Shown: positions 7,385 to 15,612, counted from the stretch's first letter. The stretch is 64,000 nt of DNA from Neisseria mucosa (GCF_003044445.1 NZ_POWX01000005.1:93165-157164), one strand, 5' to 3'. The notes: generated by a model from the sequence alone, not told the origin. A program made the numbers and translations.

Positions 7385-8203
7385 ATGAAATATATGATTG
7401 CCCTGCTGCTTGCCGCTAGCCCCGTTTTGGCATCGGCTGCGCCCAATAACGACAAAGCTGCCGTCCAAGCAGCTATTGCCCAGTATTACAACCGTCCGCT
7501 TGCGGCGCACAACTGTCAGCTTACCGAGCCGCCGAAAGACAGTGAGACAGCATCTGACAATATTATGTATTGTATGAAACCCGTTGCTGACCATAGCGTA
7601 ACGCGCAACGGTAAAGCCACGCGCTATGTTTTGTACACGGGTTTTGCCTATGATATGAAGTACAAATTAAAACAGGGCGCGCATGCTTCTTCGGGCTTGG
7701 CAGAATTGTTTGTTTTGGAAAAAACAGACGGCAAGTGGACAATCAAACAGCACGGAAAAGATGAAATCGGCGCATGGGGGGACGTGCCGGAGAATAAGGC
7801 TTGGCAGTTTGTCCAGATGGGTGAGCAAAACTGGGGCTACGCTGTCGAATCAGGCTATACGGGGCAAGGCGAAACGACAACTGGAAGAAACTTTCTGTTT
7901 ACCGATAATAGCAACCGTATCCGTCGCAGCTTCATTGTGAATGGTAAAGATAACGGCGCATATTATGGCAATTGTGATGTATACAAAGGGCGGGAAAAAC
8001 GCGATTGTGAAGACCGATATACCAGCATCGATGCAAAAATTGCCTTGGATAAAAGCCGTCCTTCAGCCTCAGGCGTTTGGGCATTAAGCGCAACGGTAAA
8101 GGGGGTGGATGGTAAAAAACGTTATAAAAATCAGAAATATGTGATTCCTTATGACGGCAAGACACACGTTGCCCCCAAAAACTATCCCTTAGGCGGACAA
8201 TAG
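7385..8203 (+). CDS. Exported protein of unknown function
   Basis: Encodes 272 residues beginning with a Sec signal peptide, MKYMIALLLAASPVLASAAP, probably cleaved after ASA, so the mature protein is periplasmic or secreted. No lipobox. The mature part is polar, with several cysteines (in HNCQL, MYCMKP, GNCDVYKG, RDCED) that could form disulfides, and no transmembrane segments. No family was recognised. The frame is open 32 codons further upstream but that would run through the CREE; the ATG at 7385 after TCAGGAAATTTT and the clean signal peptide decide the start. Because the CREE ends just 21 bp before the ATG, transcription may start within the element. Confidence 0.8.
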   Translation: MKYMIALLLAASPVLASAAPNNDKAAVQAAIAQYYNRPLAAHNCQLTEPPKDSETASDNIMYCMKPVADHSVTRNGKATRYVLYTGFAYDMKYKLKQGAHASSGLAELFVLEKTDGKWTIKQHGKDEIGAWGDVPENKAWQFVQMGEQNWGYAVESGYTGQGETTTGRNFLFTDNSNRIRRSFIVNGKDNGAYYGNCDVYKGREKRDCEDRYTSIDAKIALDKSRPSASGVWALSATVKGVDGKKRYKNQKYVIPYDGKTHVAPKNYPLGGQ

Positions 8204-8215
8204 TTCCCTTAAAAA

Positions 8216-9481
8216 ATGCTTTTATCAAACCATTACTACCTCAAGTCAAATCCCGTGAAAGAAACGCATAAACTTTGGGCCACCCTCATCATTACCGGCA
8301 TTATCGGCGGCATGGTCGGCATTGTATTAACCGAAATCATGCATACGATTCAACATCTTGCCTATGGTTATGGTTCAGACGGCCTATACGTTTCTTTCAG
8401 GGAGGGCGTATCGCAGGCAAGTCCTGCGCGGCGTATCGGCGTGATGGCTTTTTGTGGTGCGGTGGTCGGCTTGGGGTGGTGGTTGCTCAAACGCCACGGC
8501 AGGCCGCAACCGAGTATCAAAGCCGTGGTTAAAAATCCGCTCGCCGGTTTTCCGTTTTTTGAAACCGTCAGCCATGCACTGTTGCAAATCATTACCGTCG
8601 GGCTTGGTTCGCCGCTCGGTCGTGAAGTTGCGCCGCGCGAAATGACCGCCGCTTTCGCTTCAGTCGGCGTCAACCGTTTCGGATTTAGCGAAGACGACGC
8701 AAGGCTGGTCATTGCTTGCGCCTCGGGTGCAGGTTTGGCGGCCGTGTATAACGTACCGCTCGCGTCCACACTTTTCATCCTCGAAGCCATGCTGGGCTTG
8801 TGGACGCAGCAAGCCGTCGCCGCCGCATTGCTGACTTCAGTCATCGCCACCGCCGTCGCACGCATCGGCTTGGGCGACGTGCAGCAATATCATCCGACCA
8901 ACCTTTCCATCAACACCTCATTACTTTGGTTTTCCGCCATCATCGGCCCGATACTGGGCGCAACCGCCGTCTTTTTCCAGCGTACCGCCCAAAAGTTCCC
9001 CTTCATTAAGCGCGACAATGTCAAAATCATTCCCTTGGCCGTCTGTATGTTTGCACTCATCGGCGTAATTTCCATCTGGTTTCCCGAAATTTTGGGCAAT
9101 GGCAAAGCAGGCAATCAACTGACCTTTGGCGGATTGACCGACTGGCAACACAGCCTTGAGCTGACCGCCGTCAAATGGCTGGTCGTCTTAATGGCGCTTG
9201 CCGTCGGCGCATACGGCGGTCTGATTACCCCGTCCATGATGCTCGGCAGTACCATCGCCTTTGCCGCTGCCACCGCGTGGAACACCTTCTTCCCCGCCAT
9301 GTCGTCTGAAAGTGCCGCCGTCATCGGTGCGGCGGCTTTTCTCGGCGTTTCCCTCAAAATGCCCCTGACCGCCATAGTCTTCATCCTCGAACTCACCTAC
9401 GCCCCCGCCGCCCTGCTGATGCCTTTGTGTATCACGATGGCGGGCGCAGTGGCAACGGCAAGGAAAATGGGGTTTGAATAG
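8216..9481 (+). CDS. ClC-family chloride channel/transporter, divergent filter
   Basis: Inner-membrane anion channel or Cl-/H+ antiporter, 421 residues with the many-helix ClC pattern. The ion-path motif GREGP appears as GREVAPREM near residue 140, keeping the gating glutamate, within GLGSPLGREVAPREMTAAFASVG. The first canonical filter motif GSGIP is not visible; the equivalent stretch reads KNPLAGFPFFE. The late GxFxP-type motif is seen as YGGLITPSMMLGSTIA. The start could instead be the GTG at 8255 (VKETHKLW), since the first residues are not typical. An AG-type DUS (TTCAGACGGCCT, 8372-8383) lies inside the gene. Selectivity is uncertain given the divergent motifs. Confidence 0.85.
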   Translation: MLLSNHYYLKSNPVKETHKLWATLIITGIIGGMVGIVLTEIMHTIQHLAYGYGSDGLYVSFREGVSQASPARRIGVMAFCGAVVGLGWWLLKRHGRPQPSIKAVVKNPLAGFPFFETVSHALLQIITVGLGSPLGREVAPREMTAAFASVGVNRFGFSEDDARLVIACASGAGLAAVYNVPLASTLFILEAMLGLWTQQAVAAALLTSVIATAVARIGLGDVQQYHPTNLSINTSLLWFSAIIGPILGATAVFFQRTAQKFPFIKRDNVKIIPLAVCMFALIGVISIWFPEILGNGKAGNQLTFGGLTDWQHSLELTAVKWLVVLMALAVGAYGGLITPSMMLGSTIAFAAATAWNTFFPAMSSESAAVIGAAAFLGVSLKMPLTAIVFILELTYAPAALLMPLCITMAGAVATARKMGFE

Positions 9482-9608
9482 AAGAGATAGGGAAAAGTAG
9501 TTGTTTGAAAAGGATAAATGGCGGTAGATGGCGGAGTGCCATATCGAGAGCAAGGTGTATCGGCTGTAAATGATGGAGGGGTCGGAATTGAGAATGTCGC
9601 AGCAGAAA

Positions 9609-9645
9609 AAAGGTCGTCTGAAACTCTATTTTCAGACGACCTTTG
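9609..9645. terminator. Bidirectional DUS-hairpin terminator
   Basis: AAAGGTCGTCTGAAA and its complement form a perfect stem around a 6-base loop between the convergent ClC and GNA1162-family genes, with A and T runs on the outer sides. Confidence 0.85.
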
Positions 9646-9654
9646 CTTTGGGGA

Positions 9655-10326
9655 TTATTTACCCGGCTGGGTTTCATAGTGGGGCGAATAAGGGCCGTAC
9701 ATGATGCCGTTCGTCGCGGACGCCGAAAGCAGACGCGTGCCTGCAACTTGGGCAATATCGAATCCTTTGTCACCGACGGAGCTTGCAATCTGTTGGACGA
9801 TTGCGCTCAACATTGCGCCGAGCAGGCCTTGTCCGGCAGTATTGTTGTTCTCGGTGCTGGAAGCCGTTGCAGAACCGTGCCACAACTCTTTTCCGGTTTT
9901 CGCGTCAACCAGTTTGGCTTCCGCCGTAACCCGGGTATCGCTTTGGATGAGTTGGTAGCTGGTGCCATATTGGTTGATTTTTATATAGAGTACGGCATCC
10001 GCGCCGAAAATCCGATTGAGTTTTTCAAGGCTGACTTGATGGATGTCGTGCGCATTGTCCAGACCGTTTTGCTTGAAGGTTTCGGCCACTGCGGCAACCG
10101 GGAACACGTAATAGCCTGATTCTGCCAACGGTTGCGTGGAAGAGGCGAGCATCCCCGCACTTGCCTTGACTTCCGGCGATTCGTTTAAGGGGGGCAATAC
10201 CAAAATGGAGCGGGGTTTGCTTTCCCTGAATGCGGAATAGTCGAAAGGCTGCGGCGCGGTAGCGGAACAGGCTGACAGTATGATAGCGGTTGCAGAGGCA
10301 AAAAGGGCGGTTTTCAGGCTGCTCAT
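9655..10326 (-). CDS. GNA1162-family (DUF799) lipoprotein
   Basis: Outer-envelope lipoprotein of 223 residues, third gene of a three-gene lipoprotein operon. The signal peptide ends IILSACS, with Cys20 lipidated. The body contains SILVLPPLNESPEVKA, the opening of the DUF799 domain, and closes with the variable NGIMYGPYSPHYE tail. It matches meningococcal GNA1162 in features I recall. Its start codon overlaps the stop of the upstream DUF4810 gene (ATGA), so translation is coupled. Homologous trios of CsgG-like, DUF4810 and DUF799 proteins occur in many Gram-negatives, suggesting one envelope complex; the substrate or role is not established from sequence. Confidence 0.9.
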   Translation of the reverse strand: MSSLKTALFASATAIILSACSATAPQPFDYSAFRESKPRSILVLPPLNESPEVKASAGMLASSTQPLAESGYYVFPVAAVAETFKQNGLDNAHDIHQVSLEKLNRIFGADAVLYIKINQYGTSYQLIQSDTRVTAEAKLVDAKTGKELWHGSATASSTENNNTAGQGLLGAMLSAIVQQIASSVGDKGFDIAQVAGTRLLSASATNGIMYGPYSPHYETQPGK

Positions 10327-10682
10327 TTTCGGGCTCCTTTATTTTTCAACAGGAAGTCCATGAAGGCGGAAGATTCGGGGAACAGGCGTTTTTCGGTTTC
10401 GAAGTGTTCCGCTGCCGACTGATCCTGCCCCGCTTCGCTCAACAGCATTCCCAAATGGGCGTGTGTGCCGGGTGCTTCTTTTTTATTTTCGCTCCGGGTT
10501 TTCTGGAAATATTTTTCCATTGCGTCGATTTGTTCGCCTAGGGGTTTGCCGTCGCTTTTGAGGCGTTCGTAAACATCGGCATTGTTGTTTCCCCAATAAT
10601 AAAGGGTCTGCTGAGGGTTGCCGCATGCGGCAAGCAGCAGGCAGAATGCGCCCAGGCAGCCTGTTTTGATGAGTTTGTCCAT
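10323..10682 (-). CDS. DUF4810-family lipoprotein
   Basis: Small lipoprotein, 119 residues, middle gene of the operon. The signal peptide ends LLLAACG with the lipidated cysteine at about residue 20, followed by PQQTLYYWGNNNADVYERLK, typical of DUF4810, and a helical, charged remainder with TPR-like character. The start at 10682 is chosen because the residues before it (open to 10736) would bury the signal peptide. A DUS ends immediately before this ATG, so the leader reads AGGTCGTCTGAA-ATG; its AGG is the only visible ribosome-binding element. The gene overlaps the downstream GNA1162-family gene by four bases. Confidence 0.88.
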   Translation of the reverse strand: MDKLIKTGCLGAFCLLLAACGNPQQTLYYWGNNNADVYERLKSDGKPLGEQIDAMEKYFQKTRSENKKEAPGTHAHLGMLLSEAGQDQSAAEHFETEKRLFPESSAFMDFLLKNKGARK

Positions 10683-10694
10683 TTCAGACGACCT
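10683..10694 (-). repeat. DUS abutting the DUF4810 start codon
   Basis: On the minus strand AGGTCGTCTGAA fills almost the whole gap between the CsgG-family stop and the DUF4810 ATG. It may act as the ribosome-binding leader. Confidence 0.85.
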
Positions 10695-10695
10695 T

Positions 10696-11361
10696 TCAGC
10701 GGGCAGGCGTCCAAGCACCGCTTTCGATGCCGGCAACCAAATTATTGACTGCTTCGCGGATGGCCAGGTCCAATACTTTGCCGTTCAGCGTCGCATCGTA
10801 GCCCGCAGTGCCGCCAAAGCCGACGACTTCGCGGTTGGACAATGAAAATTCCCCTGCGCCCTGCGCTGAATAAACCACTTCGGAAGTGCGTACATCCACG
10901 ACGTTCAACGCTACTTTGGCATAGGCGACTTGGGATTTGCCGCGTCCTAAAATCCCGAAAAGCTGATGGTCGCCGACATCTTTGCGGCCAAACTCGGTTA
11001 CATCGCCGGTAATCACATAATCCGCACCTTTAAGGGCTTGGGTTTTGCCGCCGATGCCCGCTTCCTGCTTCAGCGCGCTCAATTGTGTACGGTTGAGTAC
11101 GTTGAAACGGTTAGTCTGTTGCAGGTGGGTCAGTAAAATGGTTTTCGCCTGACTGCCCAAACGGTCTTCACCGTCGGAAAATACGCCGCGCTGGTAAGTG
11201 GAGCGGTTGTCGAAGCTACCGATGGAAATAGGCGCGCGCGCACCGTGATAAGGGGTATTGTAGCTGCTGACTTTGACGGCTTCGATGGTTTTGGAAGACT
11301 CGGTCGCACAGCCGGCTGCCAAGGCCGCGGTTGCGAAAATGCAGAGGAATTTTCTGTACAT
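10696..11361 (-). CDS. CsgG/HfaB-family lipoprotein
   Basis: First gene of the operon, 221 residues. The signal peptide ends ALAAGCA with the lipidated cysteine at about residue 18. The body shows the CsgG fold: ISIGSFDNRSTYQRG, a GSQAKTILLTHLQQTNRFNVLNR segment, LKGADYVITGDVTEF, then KVALNVVDVRTSEVVYSAQGAG. CsgG of the curli system forms an outer-membrane secretion pore; this member lacks curli genes nearby and is instead grouped with DUF4810 and DUF799 lipoproteins, so curli secretion is not implied. It may form an oligomeric ring assisted by the two small partners, but that is inference. Confidence 0.88.
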   Translation of the reverse strand: MYRKFLCIFATAALAAGCATESSKTIEAVKVSSYNTPYHGARAPISIGSFDNRSTYQRGVFSDGEDRLGSQAKTILLTHLQQTNRFNVLNRTQLSALKQEAGIGGKTQALKGADYVITGDVTEFGRKDVGDHQLFGILGRGKSQVAYAKVALNVVDVRTSEVVYSAQGAGEFSLSNREVVGFGGTAGYDATLNGKVLDLAIREAVNNLVAGIESGAWTPAR

Positions 11362-11682
11362 GTTTGATTACTCCTGAGTAACTCGGAATTTGGACTTTTT
11401 AGGGCAGATTATGCAATCCGACCGATTTTGCATTCTATGGCTGTTTGTTAATGTATGCAAGATTTAACTGTATGAAATTTTAAAAATATTTAAAAATGTT
11501 AAGTGGTTGGATATGCGAAAGTCGTCTGAAAACTTATGAACACGGTTTTCAGACGACCTTTTTTATCGAAAAATTGTCAACAATTTTTCTGGAAAACTGC
11601 TGCTAAAAAGCCGAAACTAGAGGATAATACCGCCCCTGAAAGTGTTTGTTTCCAGTTATAAATCTGCTTAAAAGGAATCCCC
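11362..11682. other. Divergent intergenic region, CsgG operon / purH
   Basis: AT-rich leader of 321 bp for both flanking transcription units. It holds a DUS hairpin (11519-11562) and a 20-bp dyad (11569-11588); no riboswitch fold was recognised. Promoters are not obvious by eye. Confidence 0.6.
11519..11565. terminator. DUS hairpin in the divergent region
   Basis: AAGTCGTCTGAAAAC pairs with GTTTTCAGACGACCTT (one G/T difference) and is followed by a T-rich run towards purH. It is upstream of both flanking genes, so it may insulate them or reflect DUS placement alone. Confidence 0.5.
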
Positions 11683-13263
11683 ATGCCTTCCATCAAACGC
11701 GCCCTGATCAGCCTGTCCGACAAAAACGGCGCAGTCGAATTTGCCCAAACCCTGCACAAACTCGGTGTCGAAATCCTCTCCACCGGCGGCACGGCGAAGC
11801 TGCTTGCCGATGCGGGCGTTCCCGTGATTGAAGTCGCCGACTACACCGGTTTTCCCGAAATGCTTGACGGCCGCGTGAAAACGCTGCATCCGAAAATCCA
11901 CGGTGGTATTTTGGGTCGGCGCGATTTGGGCGAACACGTCGCCAAGATGGAAGAGCACGGCATCGGCAACATCGACCTCGTGTGCGTCAATCTTTACCCC
12001 TTCGCCGCCACCATCGCCAAGCCCGACTGCACGCTGGAAGACGCGATTGAAAACATCGACATCGGCGGCCCTACCATGGTGCGCTCCGCCGCGAAAAACT
12101 GGAAACACGTCGCCATCGTTACCGATACCGCCGACTTCCCCGCCATCGCCGCCGAAATGGAAGCCAACGGCGGCGCGTTGAGCGACAAAACCCGCTTCAA
12201 CCTGTCGCGCAAGGCGTTCAGCCACACCGCCCAATACGACGGCATGATTTCCAACTACCTAACCTCGCTTTCAGACGACGTCTTGAGCGGCACGCCCGAA
12301 ATCGGTGAATTCCCAAGCCAGTTCAACCAAAGCTGGATTAAAGTGCAAGACATGCGCTACGGCGAAAACCCGCACCAACGCGCCGCGTTCTACCGCGATG
12401 TGTACCCCGCCGCAGGCAGCCTCGCAGCCTACAAACAGCTCCAAGGCAAAGAATTGTCGTACAACAATATCGCTGATGCCGATGCCGCTTGGGAAGCCGT
12501 CAAATCCTTCGACGCGCCCGCCTGCGTGATTGTGAAACACGCCAATCCGTGCGGCGTCGCCGTTGCAGCCAATACATTGACCGCCTACAAACTCGCCTAC
12601 GCCACCGACACCACCAGCGCGTTCGGCGGCATCATCGCCTTCAACCGCGAAGTGGACGGCGAAACCGTTAAACAGATTACCGATAATCAGTTTATGGAAG
12701 TCTTGATGGCGCCGAAGTTCACCGCCGAAGCCCTCGAAATCGCCGCTGCCAAGAAAAACGTGCGCGTGTTGGAAGTGCCGCTCGAAGCAGGCGCGAATCG
12801 CTTCGAACTCAAACGCGTCGGCGGCGGACTGTTGGTACAAACGCCCGACATCCACCGCATCAGCCGCGCCGATTTGAAAGTCGTCTCCAAACGCCAACCG
12901 ACCGAGCAGGAATGGAACGATTTGCTGTTCGTTTGGAACGTCGCCAAATACGTCAAATCCAACGCCATCGTGTTCGGCAAAGGCGGTCAAACCTACGGCA
13001 TCGGCGCAGGCCAAATGAGCCGCGTGGACAGCACCCGCATCGCTGCCCGCAAAGCGCAGGACGCAGGTTTGGACTTAAACGGCGCATGCGCTGCCTCCGA
13101 TGCCTTCTTCCCGTTCCGCGACGGCGTGGACGTGATTGCCGAACAGGGCATCAAAGCCATCATCCACCCCGCAGGCTCGATGCGCGATCAGGAAGTCTTC
13201 GATGCGGCGGACGAACACGGCATCGCCATGGTGGTAACGGGTGTTCGCCATTTTAGACATTGA
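11683..13263 (+). CDS. purH: Bifunctional AICAR transformylase / IMP cyclohydrolase
   Basis: Carries out the last two steps of purine synthesis: formylation of AICAR with 10-formyl-tetrahydrofolate and closure to IMP. The 526-residue protein has an N-terminal MGS-type cyclohydrolase domain (about 1-190), with ALISLSDKNG, STGGTAKLL, EVADYTGFPEMLDGRVKTLHPKIHGG, and a C-terminal transformylase domain with CVIVKHANPCG (the catalytic Lys-His pair), TSAFGGIIAFNREVD and the late SDAFFPFRDGVD and IIHPAGSMRD motifs. AAGGAATCCCC precedes the ATG. Length is standard. A DUS variant near 12270 is read as SDDV. An inverted DUS terminator follows. Confidence 0.98.
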   Translation: MPSIKRALISLSDKNGAVEFAQTLHKLGVEILSTGGTAKLLADAGVPVIEVADYTGFPEMLDGRVKTLHPKIHGGILGRRDLGEHVAKMEEHGIGNIDLVCVNLYPFAATIAKPDCTLEDAIENIDIGGPTMVRSAAKNWKHVAIVTDTADFPAIAAEMEANGGALSDKTRFNLSRKAFSHTAQYDGMISNYLTSLSDDVLSGTPEIGEFPSQFNQSWIKVQDMRYGENPHQRAAFYRDVYPAAGSLAAYKQLQGKELSYNNIADADAAWEAVKSFDAPACVIVKHANPCGVAVAANTLTAYKLAYATDTTSAFGGIIAFNREVDGETVKQITDNQFMEVLMAPKFTAEALEIAAAKKNVRVLEVPLEAGANRFELKRVGGGLLVQTPDIHRISRADLKVVSKRQPTEQEWNDLLFVWNVAKYVKSNAIVFGKGGQTYGIGAGQMSRVDSTRIAARKAQDAGLDLNGACAASDAFFPFRDGVDVIAEQGIKAIIHPAGSMRDQEVFDAADEHGIAMVVTGVRHFRH

Positions 13264-13286
13264 TTCGGGAAATAAATAATGTGAAC

Positions 13287-13325
13287 AAAGGTCGTCTGAA
13301 AAACTATTTTCAGACGACCTTTTTG
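13287..13325 (+). terminator. DUS-hairpin terminator of purH
   Basis: AAAGGTCGTCTGAAAA and its complement form a long stem with a short loop followed by TTTTT, a good intrinsic terminator 25 bp after the purH stop. Confidence 0.88.
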
Positions 13326-13394
13326 TACAAGAGATGTCCAGAGATACACGGCAATTGCATTTTCATTCTGTCCGACAAAATGCCGCTGTTGAGG

Positions 13395-13703
13395 CTATTG
13401 GTCAATTTGCCCACTGTTGATGGGGAGGAAGTGGGTGCAGAACCGCCATTCGTGTACTGCTTGATCATCGATATAGGCGTTCGGTTTGGGTAAAAATGCT
13501 TGAAAACATTCCGATATGCCCAATTCTTCTGCGCTGCGACGGGCGTAGTCGGCTCCTCCGCTGCTCCAGAGGTAAAGCATATGTCCGTTTTCATGCAGGC
13601 GGCGGACTTGGCGGATGACTTCGGGCATGGGAATGCGCGTACTGCCTACGCTTCTGACAAGGGTGTCGTCCACATCAATGAAAATAACGGTAGGTCTACT
13701 CAT
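13395..13703 (-). CDS. Small HAD-superfamily phosphatase-like protein
   Basis: Encodes 102 residues of a minimal, capless HAD-like fold. Motif I is FIDVDDTLV near residue 9, giving the nucleophilic Asp and the general-acid Asp; motif II is LYLWSSGG; the final acidic motif is YIDDQ near residue 79. The substrate is unknown; such small enzymes are often annotated as hydrolases of unknown specificity. The C-terminus is short, with no cap domain. It is transcribed in the same direction as the inositol-phosphatase-type gene but separated from it by a DUS and a stretch of non-coding sequence. Confidence that it is a real gene is good because motifs I, II and IV are in order. Confidence 0.8.
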   Translation of the reverse strand: MSRPTVIFIDVDDTLVRSVGSTRIPMPEVIRQVRRLHENGHMLYLWSSGGADYARRSAEELGISECFQAFLPKPNAYIDDQAVHEWRFCTHFLPINSGQIDQ

Positions 13704-13816
13704 TAGATTAATTGCTTTGAAATGGGTGGATGGATATCAAAAAGGTCGTCTGAAAAACCTTTTCATATTTTCTATCATTGTTTTGTTCAATTACTGCTTT
13801 ATTTGTTAAAACGGGT

Positions 13817-14611
13817 TTATTGGTTCTCCCGTATCCATTTTTCCCAACGCTCGAACAGGGCAGGTTGCAGGGCGGCGATGACGGAGCGTTTGAAGACGTG
13901 TTCGCCGCTCCAGAAGTCGTCGCCTTCCAAAGTGGACAGGTTGCCGCCTGCTTCTTCGAAAATCAACGCGCCGGCGGCGTAGTCCCACAGTTTTTGCCCG
14001 CCGTGGACGTACACGTCGTAGCGTCCGCTGGCGAGGTAGCACCAGTCGAGCGTGCTGCTGCCCATGCTGCGGATGGTGCCGAAGGGGGCGAGCGTGCTCA
14101 TGCGGCTGGTGAGTTTGCCGGAGCGCAGGTATTTGATTTCAACGCCTGCGATGGCTTCGCTGAGTTTTTTGTCGACGGTGCGCAGGGGGAGTGGTGTGCC
14201 GTTGAGGTATGCGCCTTTGCCGCGTTCGGCGTAGAAACATTCGCCGCTGACGGGGTTGTAGATGATGCCGAGTTCGGCGCGGCCGTTTTTGACGAAGGCG
14301 ACGGAAACGGCGAAATGGGGCAGTCCGTTGACGAAGTTGTTGGTTCCGTCTATGGGGTCGACGACCCACAGCCCGTCGGTATGCGCGTGCAGTTTCCAAA
14401 GGGTGGTTTGTTCTTGCACGCTCATTTCTTCGCCGAGCATGGGGCTGTCGATCAACAAGGGCAGGGCGGCGGCGAAGGCGGTTTGGGCGGCAAGGTCGGC
14501 TTCGCTGAGCATGGAGCCGTCTTCTTTGCGGTGCGACGGGGTATTCAGGAAGCGCGGCATGACTTCGGTTTGCGCGATGTGCCGGACGACTTTTTGCAAT
14601 CGGTGTAACAC
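13817..14611 (-). CDS. Inositol monophosphatase family protein (SuhB-like)
   Basis: Mg2+-dependent sugar-phosphate phosphatase of the IMPase fold, 264 residues. Visible motifs are MLGEEMS (metal-binding Glu), WVVDPIDGTNNFVNGLPHF (metal aspartates) and KLWDYAAGALIFEEAGG. The frame is open to an ATG at 14689, but that codon overlaps the start of rsmE on the other strand; the GTG at 14609-14611 has AAGGACAAAAA just upstream and gives the normal family length, so it is preferred. SuhB homologues can also act with the ribosomal RNA antitermination complex; whether this one does cannot be told. Confidence 0.88.
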   Translation of the reverse strand: MLHRLQKVVRHIAQTEVMPRFLNTPSHRKEDGSMLSEADLAAQTAFAAALPLLIDSPMLGEEMSVQEQTTLWKLHAHTDGLWVVDPIDGTNNFVNGLPHFAVSVAFVKNGRAELGIIYNPVSGECFYAERGKGAYLNGTPLPLRTVDKKLSEAIAGVEIKYLRSGKLTSRMSTLAPFGTIRSMGSSTLDWCYLASGRYDVYVHGGQKLWDYAAGALIFEEAGGNLSTLEGDDFWSGEHVFKRSVIAALQPALFERWEKWIRENQ

Positions 14612-14626
14612 TTTTTGTCCTTGTTT

Positions 14627-14654
14627 TTGCGGTTGGGGTGCGAAATCGTATAAT
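14627..14654 (+). promoter_or_regulatory. Probable promoter of rsmE
   Basis: TTGCGG at 14627-14632 and a perfect TATAAT at 14649-14654, 16 bases apart, lie 33 bases before the rsmE ATG. The divergent SuhB-like gene starts at 14611. Confidence 0.55.
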
Positions 14655-14687
14655 CGCGTTATTATATCCGTTTTCACTTGAAGAACC

Positions 14688-15413
14688 ATGTCCAGATTTT
14701 ATCTGCCTGATGCTTTATATGCGGGGCAAGTCGTTGAACTGCCTGATAATGTTGTGCGTCATTTAAATGTTTTGCGCGTGCGCTGCGGGGAAGAGGTCGT
14801 TTTGTTTAACGGCAACGGCAAGGCGTATCCCGCGCGTTTGGATGTTTTGGAAAAACGCCGTGCCTGTGCGGAAGTGTTGCGCGAGGAGGAGACGGACAAC
14901 GAGTCGCCGCTGAAAATCACGCTGGTGCAGTCGGTATCGAGCGGTGAACGTATGGATTTTACTTTGCAGAAAAGCGTGGAACTGGGCGTGGTGGCGATTC
15001 AGCCGGTGATCAGTGAACGCTGCGTCGTACGCCTGAGCGGCGAGAGGGCGGATAAACGGGTGGTGCGTTGGCAGGAAATTGTGGTGTCTGCCTGCGAACA
15101 AAGCGGCAGGAATATTGTGCCGGAAGTGCGCCCGCTGCTGCCTTACCGCGAGGCTTTGAAACAGATGTCGTCTGAAACGACCAAGCTGTTGATGAGTTTG
15201 AACCGTGCCCAGAGTTTGCGTGCCGTCAAGCCGTTTTCAGACGACCTGATTTTTATGGTGGGGCCGGAAGGCGGCTGGACGGACGAGGAGGAACGGTTGG
15301 CGTTTGAAGCGGGATTTCAGTCGGTAACGCTGGGCAAGCGGGTTTTGCGGACGGAAACCGCTTCGCTGGCGGCGATTGCAGCGATGCAGACGCTTTGGGG
15401 GGATTTTGTGTAA
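14688..15413 (+). CDS. rsmE: 16S rRNA m3U1498 methyltransferase
   Basis: SAM-dependent methyltransferase of the SPOUT (trefoil-knot) class that modifies U1498 in the 30S decoding region. The 241-residue protein starts with a PUA-like domain (RFYLPDALYAGQVVELPDNVVRHLNVLRVR) and ends with the knot, seen as FMVGPEGGWTDEEE and LGKRVLRTETASLAA, which bind SAM. Two DUS-type sequences lie inside the gene; the one near 15236 is read as FSDDLIF. The start overlaps the longest possible frame of the opposite gene, which helped place that gene's start further in. Confidence 0.95.
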   Translation: MSRFYLPDALYAGQVVELPDNVVRHLNVLRVRCGEEVVLFNGNGKAYPARLDVLEKRRACAEVLREEETDNESPLKITLVQSVSSGERMDFTLQKSVELGVVAIQPVISERCVVRLSGERADKRVVRWQEIVVSACEQSGRNIVPEVRPLLPYREALKQMSSETTKLLMSLNRAQSLRAVKPFSDDLIFMVGPEGGWTDEEERLAFEAGFQSVTLGKRVLRTETASLAAIAAMQTLWGDFV

Positions 15414-15546
15414 CCGAGGTCGTCTGAAAACGGGATGGGAAACGTAAATTTTTAGATGGTTTGAAAAGTAAGTTTTATTAAAATCATATGTTTATATTTG
15501 TTTTTCAAGCCATTGCCCGCTTTACCTGTTTTACGCCTTCGCGGCG

Positions 15547-15576
15547 TTGGGCAATTCATCCGTTTTCGCTTACAAT
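15547..15576 (+). promoter_or_regulatory. Probable promoter of fabH
   Basis: TTGGGC at 15547-15552 and TACAAT at 15571-15576 with an 18-base spacer, 37 bases before the fabH ATG. Confidence 0.45.
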
Positions 15577-15612
15577 AGCCGATTATCCGAATCAACGCTC
15601 AAAGGCCTTCAC

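Noticed and set aside
10696..11361. CsgG-like gene as evidence of curli
   Set aside because: No csgA, csgB, csgE or csgF genes nearby; the partners are DUF4810 and DUF799 lipoproteins.
14612..14689. Longer start of the SuhB-like gene at 14689
   Set aside because: It overlaps the rsmE start codon and promoter; the GTG at 14611 has a good AAGGA site and the right length.
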